Under the pieces are notes generated by a model. The model saw only the letters and a program-made list of their open reading frames with translations. It was not told the DNA's origin and ran no database searches. Position numbers and translations under genes: made by a program. This document shows positions 51,275 through 59,729 of a stretch of DNA of 62,146 bases, piece by piece (the first letter of the stretch is position 1; each line of letters starts with the position of its first letter). Source of the DNA: Chloroflexales bacterium ZM16-3 (GTDB lineage Bacteria; Chloroflexota; Chloroflexia; Chloroflexales; Chloroflexaceae); NCBI GenBank assembly GCA_004138175.2, contig RYFE02000033.1, positions 1-62,146 on the forward strand, given 5' to 3'.

Positions 51275-52339
51275 CTATCCGCCGAGCTGTGACATGCCGC
51301 GCAGGGTGGGCAACACGCCCTCCGGCAGGCCGTGGCCCCAGGGTTTGACATGCACGGCGTGGCGGATGAGTTGCTCGATCTCATCTTGTCCGGCACCGGA
51401 TCGCACGGCATCACGCAGGTCAAGCTCGTCGTCGCGCAGCAGGCAGAGGTGCAGGCGGCCCTCGGCGGTGAGCCGCATGCGGTTGCAGGTAGAGCAGAAG
51501 GGGTCGGTCACAGCACTGATGAAGCCAAGCTTGCCGGGCGCGCCGGGGATGCGGTAGCGCCGTGCCGGGTCGGCCGGGTCCTGGCCATAGGTCTCCAGCT
51601 GGCCGAAGTAGGCCGCGATGCGGGCGATCAGCTCTGCGGTGCTGATCACGCCCTCCTCAGCCAGGCCGGCCACCCCGGTCAGCGGCATCACCTCGATGAA
51701 GCGGAACTCCCAGGGGTGCTCGATGGTGAGGGCGGCCAGGCGAATGACTTCATCATCGTTCATGCCGCGCACCACCACCGCGTTGAGCTTGATCGGCCGC
51801 AGCCCAGCCTCATCGGCCGCCCGCACGCCCGCCCAGACATCGTCCAGGCTGCCGCCGCGGGTGATCTGACGAAACTTCTGCGGGTCAAGGCTGTCGATGC
51901 TAATATTTACCCGGTCGAGCCCGGCCTCCTTCAGCGGCCCGGCCAGCTGGTGCAGCCGCAGGGCGTTGGTGGTCATAGCCACATGCTCAATGCCGGGGAT
52001 GGCCTTGATCTCGCGAATCAGCTCGACGATCTCGTGGCGCAGGGTCGGCTCGCCGCCGGTGAGCCGGATCTTGCGGAAGCCAGCGGCGGCGGCGGCCCGC
52101 AGCACCAGGATGAGCTCCTCATTGGAGAGCAGCTCGGGGCGCGGCAGGAACCGCATGCCCACGGCAGGCATGCAGTAGACACAGCGCATATTGCAGCGGT
52201 CGGTGAGCGACACCCGCAGGTAGTCGATCCGCCGCCCGTAGCTGTCCAGCGCCGCCGAGTCGGTGGAGTAGCTCGGGTAGCTGTGCGGCTCGACAAAGGT
52301 GATCGGGGCTATGCCCGTCATTGGGCTGTCAGGCATCAT
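51275..52339 (-). CDS. moaA: GTP 3',8-cyclase MoaA (molybdenum cofactor biosynthesis)
   Basis: This 354-residue radical SAM enzyme converts GTP to 3',8-cyclo-dihydro-GTP, the first step of molybdopterin synthesis. The N-terminal cluster motif is CNMRCVYC near residue 50; RLTGGEPTLRHE near 90 is the SAM-binding region. The C-terminal second cluster is CSTCNRMRLTAEGRLHLCL near 285. The C-terminal Gly-Gly needed for activity is present. The start at 52339 has AAGGAG four to five bases upstream; the longer frame is encoded by heptamer repeats. It follows mrp on the same strand across a G/C-rich repeat. Other Moco genes are not in the window. Confidence 0.96.
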   Translation of the reverse strand: MMPDSPMTGIAPITFVEPHSYPSYSTDSAALDSYGRRIDYLRVSLTDRCNMRCVYCMPAVGMRFLPRPELLSNEELILVLRAAAAAGFRKIRLTGGEPTLRHEIVELIREIKAIPGIEHVAMTTNALRLHQLAGPLKEAGLDRVNISIDSLDPQKFRQITRGGSLDDVWAGVRAADEAGLRPIKLNAVVVRGMNDDEVIRLAALTIEHPWEFRFIEVMPLTGVAGLAEEGVISTAELIARIAAYFGQLETYGQDPADPARRYRIPGAPGKLGFISAVTDPFCSTCNRMRLTAEGRLHLCLLRDDELDLRDAVRSGAGQDEIEQLIRHAVHVKPWGHGLPEGVLPTLRGMSQLGG

Positions 52340-52355
52340 TGCTCTCCTTTTTCTG

Positions 52356-52493
52356 GGGGTTGGGGGCTGGGGGCTGGAGGCTGGAGTCTGGGGTAGAGCA
52401 CAAGCACAAGCACCCCCAACCCCCAACCCCCAACCCCCAACCCCCAACCCCTAACCCCCAACCCCCAACCCCCAACCCCCAACCCCTAACCTC
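52356..52493. repeat. Inverted heptamer arrays (GGGGGTT-type and CCCCCAA) between mrp and moaA
   Basis: Plus-strand GGGGGTT/GGGGGCT copies at 52356-52388 and about twelve CCCCCAA copies at 52412-52493 can form a long hairpin. On the minus-strand mRNA the latter are G-runs able to form G-quadruplexes. The repeat extends into the mrp stop codon (52486-52488). Confidence 0.9.
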
Positions 52494-53577
52494 CAAATTT
52501 CATCACCGAGATCCGCGCGGCGACCTGGCGGGCCACGCCCCGGAAGACCTCGGCGTAGGCGTCGGGCGCGTCGCTGATCACCGCAGGCTTGCCGCTGTCG
52601 CCGCCCTCGCCAACGGCCATTCCCAGAGGGATCTGGCCGAGCAGGGGCACGCCGAGCTGGGTCGCGATCCGCTCCGCTCCGCCCTTGCCGAAGATATCGT
52701 AGCGCGTGCCGGTGTCGGGGGCGATGAAGTAGGCCATGTTCTCCACCACGCCGATCAGCGGCACGTTCACCTTCTTAAACATCTCCATCGCCTTGACCAC
52801 ATCGATCGTGGCGACCTGCTGCGGCGTGGTGACGATCACCGCGCCGGTGAGCGGCAGGCTCTGGGCCAGCGTCAGGGCGATATCGCCGGTTCCGGGGGGC
52901 ATGTCGATGATCAGGTAGTCGAGCGGCGCCCAGGACACCTGGTAGAGGAACTGGCGCAGCAGCTGGCTCACCATCGGGCCGCGCCAGATCACCGGCTGGC
53001 TCTCGTCGATCAGGAAGCCCACCGAGATCAGCTTGATGCCGTGGCCCTCCAGCGGGACCATCACCGCCTCGCCGTCCGCTCCGGTCACTGCGCTGGGCTG
53101 GCCGCGCACGCCTAACATGAGCGGCATGCTCGGGCCAAACACGTCGGCGTCGAGCAGGCCCACCTTAGCGCCTTCCTGTGCCAGGGATACCGCCAGATTT
53201 ACGGCCACGGTGCTCTTGCCCACGCCGCCCTTGCCTGCAGCCACCGCGATCACGTTAGCCACGCCGGGGATGGCTGCCTGCTCGGGGATGCCAGCGTGGT
53301 GGCGCACATTCGCCGTGAACTCAACGCTGACCTCGCTCACGCCAGGCAGATCGCGCACCGCAGCCTCGACCTCGCCGCGGATCTGGTCCTTCAGCGGGCA
53401 GGCCGGAGTGGTCAACTCGACGCTGAAGCTCACCGCGCCGCCATCGATCTTCACATTCTTGATCATCCGGCGCGAGACGAGATCACCGCCGAGCTCCGGC
53501 TCCTGCACCTTGCTCAGGGCAGCGAGCACCTGCTGCTCGCTCACCTGATCGCCGGAACCGCGTGAGAAGAGGCCCAT
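52486..53577 (-). CDS. mrp: Mrp/ApbC-type P-loop ATPase (iron-sulfur cluster carrier family)
   Basis: This 363-residue ATPase has an N-terminal MIP18/DUF59 domain (QVLAALSKVQEPELGGDLV; TTPACPLKDQIRGEVE), the deviant Walker A GKGGVGKST near 115 and IIDMPPGTGD near 220. It probably carries or delivers Fe-S clusters. The CPxC-like pair of the classic carrier is missing: the region reads NMAYFIAPDTG. Cluster binding would need other ligands. It lies between a [2Fe-2S] ferredoxin gene and moaA, an Fe-S enzyme. The ATG at 53577 has no clear ribosome binding site; a GATTGCA heptamer array is upstream. Confidence 0.92.
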   Translation of the reverse strand: MGLFSRGSGDQVSEQQVLAALSKVQEPELGGDLVSRRMIKNVKIDGGAVSFSVELTTPACPLKDQIRGEVEAAVRDLPGVSEVSVEFTANVRHHAGIPEQAAIPGVANVIAVAAGKGGVGKSTVAVNLAVSLAQEGAKVGLLDADVFGPSMPLMLGVRGQPSAVTGADGEAVMVPLEGHGIKLISVGFLIDESQPVIWRGPMVSQLLRQFLYQVSWAPLDYLIIDMPPGTGDIALTLAQSLPLTGAVIVTTPQQVATIDVVKAMEMFKKVNVPLIGVVENMAYFIAPDTGTRYDIFGKGGAERIATQLGVPLLGQIPLGMAVGEGGDSGKPAVISDAPDAYAEVFRGVARQVAARISVMKFGG

Positions 53578-53605
53578 GTTATCACTCCATCTATACTATT
53601 TGTGC

Positions 53606-53780
53606 GATTGTAGATTGTAGATTGCAGATTGCAGATTGCGGATTGCAGATTGCAGTGCTCATCTAATGAGCATTATATCAGGTTTTGGAAAGTCGGAGCT
53701 ATCATAACCTGAAACCGGTATCAATCCACAGATCGCAGCGGAGCGCGCTGAATCCAATCTACAATCTGCAATCTGCAATT
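53606..53780. repeat. Inverted GATTGCA arrays flanking a 100-bp unit upstream of mrp
   Basis: GATTGCA/GATTGTA copies at 53606-53655 and the complement CAATCTG at 53756-53780 bracket a unit with an inner caggtt/aacctg inverted pair. It fills the space between the ferredoxin gene and mrp. The same heptamer occurs at 6656, 12779 and 46911. Confidence 0.85.
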
Positions 53781-53790
53781 CGCAATCGGC

Positions 53791-54087
53791 CTACCGCGCC
53801 CCGCGCCGCATCTCCGGGGTGGCGACCCACTCCTCCACTGGCCGCCCGTCGCGCAGATGCTCGCACACAATCTCGCGGGTGCGCTCGACGGTGAGCCCCG
53901 CGTAGCGCGTCGCGCCGGGGTGGATGAGCAGGTTCGGCCCGTGATCACAGTGATCCTGGCAGCCGCTCGTCAGCAGCTCAACGCCCCCGACGCGCAGCTC
54001 CCAGAGAGCGGCGTCGAGGGCGTCACGAACGCGGGCGCAGCCACGGGCGCTGCAGTGCGGGCCAGTGCAAAGGTAGATTCGGTACAT
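53791..54087 (-). CDS. Thioredoxin-like [2Fe-2S] ferredoxin
   Basis: This 98-residue protein has the thioredoxin-like ferredoxin pattern: C-x4-C near residue 7-12 (LCTGPHCSARGC) and C-x3-C in SGCQDHCDHGPNLLIHP near 43-57. It can carry one [2Fe-2S] cluster as an electron donor, similar to NuoE-like or (2Fe-2S) ferredoxins of hydrogenases. It is on the same strand as mrp and moaA, upstream of them across a repeat. Partner enzyme is unknown. Confidence 0.87.
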   Translation of the reverse strand: MYRIYLCTGPHCSARGCARVRDALDAALWELRVGGVELLTSGCQDHCDHGPNLLIHPGATRYAGLTVERTREIVCEHLRDGRPVEEWVATPEMRRGAR

Positions 54088-54343
54088 AGGGGACAGGGTA
54101 CAGGGGACAGGGTATAGCTGTCAAGCTCACACCCTGCCCCCTCAGCGCATGTGCAACGTCGCTGGCGGCTGAAGCCGCGTCGCGGGGGCCTGCGGCCAGC
54201 CGCCCGCCTGCGCGGGCGGCTCCGGCGTCGGCCTGCGCCGACGCCCGGCGCGAAGCGCCCCGCCGGCGCGACTTCAGTCGCCAGCCGTGGGGCGCTCAGG
54301 ACGTTGCACATGCCCTACCTGTCCCCTGTCCCCTGTCCCCTAG
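54088..54343. repeat. Nested inverted-repeat element between the glycosidase and the ferredoxin gene
   Basis: GGGGACA-type copies (54090-54115) and CTGTCCC copies (54317-54343) form the outer arms. Inside lie exact 13-bp arms catgtgcaacgtc / gacgttgcacatg (54148-54160, 54300-54312). Further inside are GC-rich hairpins around ctggcggctgaagccg and cgcgacttcagtcgccag. The whole 256 bp could extrude as a cruciform. No gene is seen in it. Confidence 0.85.
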
Positions 54344-56286
54344 TTGGCCAGCTCGATCTGGTCGATGTAGAAGGTCTTCTGCGTGCGCCCCTGGGCGTCC
54401 TGGATGACCAGATCGCTCAGGTTGGACGGGTTGCCGAGCTGCGCGAGCGGGATCTCCACCAGTACCCATTTCTTGGTGAGGGTCGGCAGCTTCACCGCTT
54501 GGCTCCCATTACCGTTGGCGTCGCGTACCCAGACCATCAGCTGCTGGTTGCCGCCAGCGCCGTTCGCCCAGAAGCGGATCTTGGTGTAGCCCTGCGTGCT
54601 CAGCGCGCTGTCGGTGTGGAGGTACAGGCCCGCCCACGCTTTGGTGAAGGTCGCAGCGATCGAGCTGGTGCCAACCTTTGTCTTCTTGGTGTAGCTCAGG
54701 TTTACCTTGCTGTCCCAGGACCAGTTCTGCCACCCGCTGGCCAGGCTATCGCTATAGATCGTCTGGGAGGCTGGCGGCTGCGGGACGGCCGTCGCGGTCG
54801 GCGGGACGGCGGTCGGCGGGATTGCCGTCGGCGGAACTGCCGTCGGCGGAATTGCCGTCGGCGGAATTGCCGTCGCGGTCGGCGGGACGGTGGTGGGCGG
54901 GATTGCTGTCGGCGGGATTGCCGTCGGCGGGACTGTCGTCGGCGGAATTGCCGTCGCAGTCGGCGGAACGGTGGTGGGCGGGATTGCTGTCGGCGGGATT
55001 GCCGTCGGCGGAATTGCCGTCGCAGTCGGCTGCGTGCCGCCGCCCAAGACGATGTTCACCTCGGCGGCATTAGCCGTGTTGAAGGTCTTCATCGCCGAGG
55101 CGATATTGCTCCACGTCCCCGCGCCGTCCACCCCGGCGTAGCTCCAGGCCCAGGCCCCGCCGTAGCAGTTGCTGTGCAGCTTGTTCAGCAGCCCCTCCGG
55201 GGTATAGCCGGTGCCCGCCGCGTTGGCTGGCAGCTCGCCGATCACCACCGGCTTGTCGAAGCCCCCCGCCGCCCAGTCAATGATGGTCGGCGCGTAGCTC
55301 CAGTACACCCCGTCGCCATTCATCCAGCTATAGTAGTGGATCTGGTAGAAGTCCAGAAAGCCCTGGGCATCATAGCGCGTCAGCGCCGAGTCCTTCCAGA
55401 CATTCCCCGTCGCCCCGAGCGATACATCGCTGTTCCACTTCATCGCCGCGCTGCCCACCGTGGCCAGCTGGTTCGAGTTACGATGGATGGCCCCGGCGAT
55501 CTCGGCTACGAAGCGCTGCATCTGGGCCAGGCTGACCGGCTGGCTGATCTGGCCATCCACCGCGCCCAGGTCGCTGATGCCGAACTCCGGCTCGTTGAAG
55601 ATGTCCCAGCCCAGCACGTTGGGGTGGCTGCCGATGGTGTAGCTGGTGCCGGGCACCGGGTAGGCCAGCATGGGCAGCATGGCCTTATTGATGAAGGAGC
55701 TGCGCTTGGTCGCGTCGGTGATCAGGTCGGTGTGACCACCGGCGTGCTCGCCCTTCACATAGGCCGAGGAGTCGGCCATAAGCATGTCGAAGCTCCAGAG
55801 GTTGAAGACGATGCGGATGTTGTGCTGGGCGGCCAGGCCAATCGCGTCAGCCATGGAGGGGAGGGTCGTGCTATCGAGGCCAGAGACCGCGCCGCCGGAG
55901 CTGGCGGCGAACTCAGGCGCGCCACGGCCATCGGCGAAGACCCACCAGCGCACGGTGTTGACGCCGTTGGCCTGAAGGGCGGCAAACATCGCGTCGGTAT
56001 TGGCGTGAGAGTAGGTGTGCTGGCCCCACTCCTCGATGGTGGCGAAGTCGGCGCCGTAGCCGCCGTTCTGCCAGGGCACATTCACGCCAGAGAGGAAGTA
56101 GCGCCCGCCATAGGCGGCCACCAGGTGGCTATTGTCGGCGGTGCAGGCAGCGGTGGCCGAGGTCGAGGCGGCCGAGGCCGAGGTGGCTGCGTTAAAGGTC
56201 GGCGCAAGTGCGAAGATCAGGCCGAGGAGTAGCGTACTTAGAACCTGGATCGTGATCGTCGGCGTTTTGCGGAATGAGTGGTGCAT
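54340..56286 (-). CDS. Secreted GH5-like glycoside hydrolase with C-terminal carbohydrate-binding-like domain
   Basis: This 648-residue protein has a signal peptide (LSTLLLGLIFALAPTFNAATSASA) and a catalytic domain of about 360 residues. The GH5/clan-A pattern is visible: acid/base Glu in WDIFNEPEFG near 232 and nucleophile Glu in PVVIGELPA near 345. A long linker of TAIPP units, encoded by a gccgtcggcggaatt tandem repeat at about 54785-55030, leads to a beta-sandwich domain (SLASGWQNWSW; YTKIRFWANGAGG; FYIDQIEL). The substrate is probably a beta-mannan or beta-glucan. The start at 56286 has AAGGAG six bases upstream. It appears to be monocistronic. Confidence 0.88.
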   Translation of the reverse strand: MHHSFRKTPTITIQVLSTLLLGLIFALAPTFNAATSASAASTSATAACTADNSHLVAAYGGRYFLSGVNVPWQNGGYGADFATIEEWGQHTYSHANTDAMFAALQANGVNTVRWWVFADGRGAPEFAASSGGAVSGLDSTTLPSMADAIGLAAQHNIRIVFNLWSFDMLMADSSAYVKGEHAGGHTDLITDATKRSSFINKAMLPMLAYPVPGTSYTIGSHPNVLGWDIFNEPEFGISDLGAVDGQISQPVSLAQMQRFVAEIAGAIHRNSNQLATVGSAAMKWNSDVSLGATGNVWKDSALTRYDAQGFLDFYQIHYYSWMNGDGVYWSYAPTIIDWAAGGFDKPVVIGELPANAAGTGYTPEGLLNKLHSNCYGGAWAWSYAGVDGAGTWSNIASAMKTFNTANAAEVNIVLGGGTQPTATAIPPTAIPPTAIPPTTVPPTATAIPPTTVPPTAIPPTAIPPTTVPPTATAIPPTAIPPTAVPPTAIPPTAVPPTATAVPQPPASQTIYSDSLASGWQNWSWDSKVNLSYTKKTKVGTSSIAATFTKAWAGLYLHTDSALSTQGYTKIRFWANGAGGNQQLMVWVRDANGNGSQAVKLPTLTKKWVLVEIPLAQLGNPSNLSDLVIQDAQGRTQKTFYIDQIELAN

Positions 56287-56467
56287 GAGCATCTCCTTGT
56301 TTGTGAGGGGCGCTAGTAGTTCGAGTTATCGGCGGCGATGCGCCTTTAACTTTTTATTAACTTTTACCCTCGGAGATGTTATACACCTTTTTTTAACGAA
56401 CGACCATAGCTCAGAGGTCCTACCACAGCAGAGTAGCGGTCACAGATGGTACTAAGACCGATGGCTA

Positions 56468-56511
56468 CGCAGAAGGCCCCGCGACCACATGTGGTCGCGG
56501 GGCCTTCTGCG
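56468..56511. terminator. 44-bp perfect palindrome downstream of korB
   Basis: The arms (cgcagaaggccccgcgacca and so on) are exactly complementary with no loop, and a second short inverted pair (gcgcttctgcgaagcg) continues to the stop codon. It lies downstream of the minus-strand korB transcript. T-runs are weak, so it may terminate or protect. Confidence 0.6.
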
Positions 56512-56532
56512 CGCTTCTGCGAAGCGAAGCGC

Positions 56533-57378
56533 CTACGCCTGATAGCGGGCCAGGTAGGCCAGCGTATCGAACGCCTTCGGCTCAACGGGGGCGGGCCGCT
56601 CGGCGGGGGTGGCCTGGTAGATCAGGCCCAGCGGCATGCGATCTGCCTCCATCGCATAGCGCATCGCCGCCGCAACATCGTGCGGATCGTGATCCGCAGG
56701 GATCTGATAGACCTTCTCCTTATAGATCTTATAGGTGTCATAGAAGGTCACACAGGGGCTCATCGCCTGGATGAAGCTGAAGCCCTGATGCTCCATGCCC
56801 TTACGGATAAGCTCGGCGAGCTGCTTAGGCTGGCTAGAGAACCCACGGGCCACATAGGTCGCCCCGCTAGAGAGCGCAAGGGCCAGCGGGCGCAGCGGAA
56901 AGGCCGGGTTGCCCATCGGTGTGGACTTCGTGACGTGGCCGTGCGGCGAGGTCGGCGAGGTCTGCCCCTTCGTGAGGCCGTAGATCTCGTTATCCATCAC
57001 GATGCAGGTGATGTTGATATCGCGGCGGAAGGCGTGGGGCAGGTGGCCCGCGCCAATGCTAAAGTAGTCGCCGTCGCCGCCGACGGCCATCACCGTCAGC
57101 TCGGGGCGGGCCAGCTTGATGCCCTGGGCGGCAGGCAGGGAGCGGCCATGGACGGTGTGCAGGCCGTAGGACTCGACAAAGCCAGGCAGGCGCGAGCTAC
57201 AGCCGATGCCAGAGACGATCACCAGATCCTTCGGGTCGATCTGGAGGGCCGCGAGGGACTGCTGGATGGCCGCGAGCACGGCGAAGTCGCCGCAGCCAGG
57301 GCACCAGATCGGCTTGAGGTCTGTTTTATAGTCGGCTGGCTTGCGCACGACCACATCAGAAATAGGAATGCTGCTCAT
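56533..57378 (-). CDS. korB: 2-oxoacid:ferredoxin oxidoreductase, beta subunit
   Basis: This 281-residue subunit has the Fe-S cysteines IWCPGCGDF near 25-33 and SGIGCSSRLPGF near 55, and the TPP/Mg signature GGDGDYFSIGAGHLPHAFRRD... DNEIYGLTKGQ near 100-140. It oxidatively decarboxylates a 2-oxoacid, probably 2-oxoglutarate (KorAB), to the acyl-CoA, reducing ferredoxin. It is encoded 55 bases after the alpha/gamma subunit across a TTGAATG heptamer array. It may supply low-potential electrons or work in carbon assimilation. Confidence 0.93.
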   Translation of the reverse strand: MSSIPISDVVVRKPADYKTDLKPIWCPGCGDFAVLAAIQQSLAALQIDPKDLVIVSGIGCSSRLPGFVESYGLHTVHGRSLPAAQGIKLARPELTVMAVGGDGDYFSIGAGHLPHAFRRDINITCIVMDNEIYGLTKGQTSPTSPHGHVTKSTPMGNPAFPLRPLALALSSGATYVARGFSSQPKQLAELIRKGMEHQGFSFIQAMSPCVTFYDTYKIYKEKVYQIPADHDPHDVAAAMRYAMEADRMPLGLIYQATPAERPAPVEPKAFDTLAYLARYQA

Positions 57379-57393
57379 GTCGCTTCGCTCCTA

Positions 57394-57436
57394 ATGTTGA
57401 ATGCTGAATGTTGAATGGTGTCAGCATTCAACATTA
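57394..57436. repeat. TTGAATG inverted heptamer array between korA and korB
   Basis: Three copies of TTGAATG and two of the complement (ATTCAACA) with a 5-nt loop. It reaches the korA stop codon at 57434-57436. Same family as the array within the thrS T-box. Confidence 0.85.
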
Positions 57437-59170
57437 ATCAACCACCGGCTCGCCGATCTCCATCAGCTCGTGTACCTTGCGCAGGATGGCGAGGCGCGAG
57501 AAGGGCATGCCCGCATACTGGACGAGGCTATGCACGCGGATGCCCATCTCGGCCTGGATGAGCTTCGCGAACTGGCCCTGGTAGTTCACCTCGGGCACGA
57601 GCACAACCTCGACGCTGTCGATAAACTCCTGGATAGCATCGACGGGCAGGGGTGAGAGCATCTCCACCTGAAGCATGGCCAGGGGTAGCTCCTCCTGGCG
57701 GGCCAGGTGGATGGCCCCACGGCCTGCGCCAGCGGTAGTGCCCCAGCAGATGATCCCCACCTTCGCCGAGGGGTCGCCGAAGCGGCGCACATACTTGCGG
57801 CTCGACTTCAGCGCGTCGAGCTTGTGCCAGCGCTTCTCGGTCATCATCATGTGAAACTCAGACGTGTAGGCCGGGTTGCCAAACTCATCGTGCTCAAGTC
57901 CGGTGGCGGTGTAGCTCGCGTTAGGCGTGCCGGGCAGCGCCATCGGCGAGACATAGCTGCCGTTCACGTGGTAGCGCTGATACTCCTTGGGCTGAATCTC
58001 GCCCTCAGGCTGCTTGCGATGTACCACCGGGTACCTAGACAGATCAAAGGGCGCGATCGTCTCGGTGCGAAAAGAGAGCGAGTAGTCCGAGAGGATGATC
58101 ACCGGCGACTGGTACTCCTCAGCCAGGTTGAACGCCCATACCGTGAGGGAGAAGCACTCGGCCACCGAGGCCGGGGCCAGCACGATGCGCGGCGAGTCGC
58201 CATGGCCGCCGTAGACGGCGATGTTCAGGTCAGACTGCTCGGTTTTGGTGGGCAGGCCGGTGGAGGGGCCGCCGCGCTGGGCGTCCACCACAACCACCGG
58301 AATCTCAGCCATACTGGCCAGGCCAATCGCCTCGCCCATCAGGGCCAGTCCCGGCCCAGAGGTCGCCGTCATCGCCTTCTTGCCGGCATAAGAAGCACCG
58401 ACGCAGGCCATGATCGAGGCGATCTCATCCTCGGCCTGAAGGTAGCCGCCGCCGAGCTTCGGCAGGGTGCTGGCGATGCCCTCCATAATATCGGAGGCCG
58501 GGGTGATCGGGTAGCCGGCGAAGAAGCCGACCCCGGCGTGGAGCGCACCGGCGACGATCGCCTGGTTGCCCGTCATCACATAGTGCTCGCGCTCGGTAGA
58601 CGCCTCAATCCAGAGCTTGTCGGTGCGCTTTAGCCCGTGGGCGTAGTCGATCCCAGCCTGGAGGGCGGCCAGATTCGACTCAAGGTACTCCACCTTCTTG
58701 CCCAGCTTGGCGCGCACAATATCTTCGAGTCGGCTCAGCCCCAGGCCGAACATCGCGGCCACCACGCCCATGGCCACCACGTTCTTGCCACGGCGGTTGC
58801 CCGCCTCAAGGGCGATCCTGCCGATCGGCACCGGGTAAGCTGCGCCCGTATAGCTCGCCGGGGGGGTAAACTCATCGGGATCGAACAGGAGGACGGGGTG
58901 GTGCGCGAGCGACGTGTGGTTGATGTCCCAGGCTTCCTGGTTGAAGGCGAACATCACATCGACAGCGTCGCCCATAGAGCGGACGGGGTTGTTCGATGCC
59001 CGCACCTGAAACATCACCGGGCCGCCCTTGATCTCGGCGGGGGTGGTGCGGAAGGTGAAGACGTGCAAGCCCGAGCGGGCGGCGGCCTGGGCCAGCATCT
59101 CGCCCGTCGCGTTACTTCCGTCGCCGGACTCGCCGGCGACACGAATAATAAGATCTTCCTTTTGGATCAT
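57434..59170 (-). CDS. korA: 2-oxoacid:ferredoxin oxidoreductase, fused gamma-alpha subunit
   Basis: This 578-residue subunit consists of a gamma domain (VAGESGDGSNATGEMLAQAAARSGLHV near 12, to about 175) fused to the alpha domain (ITPASDIMEGIASTLPKLGG near 225; ATSGPGLALMGEAIGLASMAEIPVVVVDAQRGGPSTGLPTKTEQ near 265-310). This fused form is frequent in aerobic and facultative bacteria. It pairs with the beta subunit encoded next. The start has AAGGAAG about eight to twelve bases upstream, and a good promoter lies at 59254-59282. It sits divergently from relA. Confidence 0.95.
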   Translation of the reverse strand: MIQKEDLIIRVAGESGDGSNATGEMLAQAAARSGLHVFTFRTTPAEIKGGPVMFQVRASNNPVRSMGDAVDVMFAFNQEAWDINHTSLAHHPVLLFDPDEFTPPASYTGAAYPVPIGRIALEAGNRRGKNVVAMGVVAAMFGLGLSRLEDIVRAKLGKKVEYLESNLAALQAGIDYAHGLKRTDKLWIEASTEREHYVMTGNQAIVAGALHAGVGFFAGYPITPASDIMEGIASTLPKLGGGYLQAEDEIASIMACVGASYAGKKAMTATSGPGLALMGEAIGLASMAEIPVVVVDAQRGGPSTGLPTKTEQSDLNIAVYGGHGDSPRIVLAPASVAECFSLTVWAFNLAEEYQSPVIILSDYSLSFRTETIAPFDLSRYPVVHRKQPEGEIQPKEYQRYHVNGSYVSPMALPGTPNASYTATGLEHDEFGNPAYTSEFHMMMTEKRWHKLDALKSSRKYVRRFGDPSAKVGIICWGTTAGAGRGAIHLARQEELPLAMLQVEMLSPLPVDAIQEFIDSVEVVLVPEVNYQGQFAKLIQAEMGIRVHSLVQYAGMPFSRLAILRKVHELMEIGEPVVD

Positions 59171-59253
59171 GGCCGTGCTTCCTTGCGTTCTCCATCATTG
59201 GAGTTTGCGAAATGGCATCGCGCTGCGGTGTAACCCACCCGCGCAATGGGCAC

Positions 59254-59282
59254 ATCATAGCACCGAGGGTAGCCAGATTCAA
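59254..59282 (-). promoter_or_regulatory. sigma70-type promoter of korAB
   Basis: On the minus strand TTGAAT (59277-59282) and TATGAT (59254-59259) are separated by 17 bp. Transcription would start near 59247, giving a leader of about 77 nt to the korA ATG. Confidence 0.65.
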
Positions 59283-59414
59283 TGCGTAAACTGTCACTAT
59301 TATTGCTGCGATAGCTTTGCAAGCGATGGATAAAGCAAATTCATCGAGCGACACCCCAAAGCTGCAGCGCCGCTATAAGTCCGGAGATGCCGCTCCCCCA
59401 AGGCGCACATCACC

Positions 59415-59443
59415 TTGACAAGGGTATATGGCGGTGCTATCCT
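59415..59443 (+). promoter_or_regulatory. sigma70-type promoter of the relA leader
   Basis: TTGACA (59415-59420) and TATCCT (59438-59443) are 17 bp apart. Transcription would start near 59450, about 280 nt before the relA start codon. Confidence 0.6.
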
Positions 59444-59500
59444 ACATACCACCATAAAGTACCATACGTAATGGTCGCGGAAGACTATACTAGACAGGCG

Positions 59501-59532
59501 CGGACTGGCGTTATACGCCAGCCGTTTTGTTT
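59501..59532 (+). terminator. Terminator-like hairpin in the relA leader
   Basis: Stem CGG-ctggcgt / acgccag-CCG (59501-59523) is followed by gttttgttt. It lies about 55 nt after the predicted start of transcription, so it would give a short RNA unless antiterminated. Confidence 0.6.
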
Positions 59533-59729
59533 CTAAGACATGGTTTCAGAGAGCTTTACCGTTTGGCATAGCGCAAGGCGACCCCAACGCGCAACCCCTG
59601 CCACCTGCCGCCTGAAAACTTGTCTTACGGAATGTTCTTACACGGCTCTTGCCGGCGACACCTAGTGAATCGCCCCCTCGGCCACTGGCCCGCCTCATGC
59701 AAGAGACAACTTCAGCTGAGGACACGGCT

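Larger units (their letters stand above)
59171..59729. other. Divergent intergenic region korA-relA
   Basis: This 559-base gap holds a promoter for korA (59254-59282), a promoter for relA (59415-59443), a small hairpin (accatacgtaatggt, 59461-59475) and a terminator-like hairpin in the relA leader (59501-59532). After the hairpin, about 195 bases precede the relA start. No other gene was recognised. Confidence 0.6.

Noticed and set aside
52340..52485. Molybdenum-cofactor riboswitch upstream of moaA
   Set aside because: The gap is filled by heptamer repeats; no conserved Moco RNA segments were seen.
56398..56455. tRNA-like sequence (ccatagctcagaggtcctacc)
   Set aside because: The D-arm-like text is not followed by a consistent anticodon arm, T-arm (ggttcgaatcc) or acceptor pairing.
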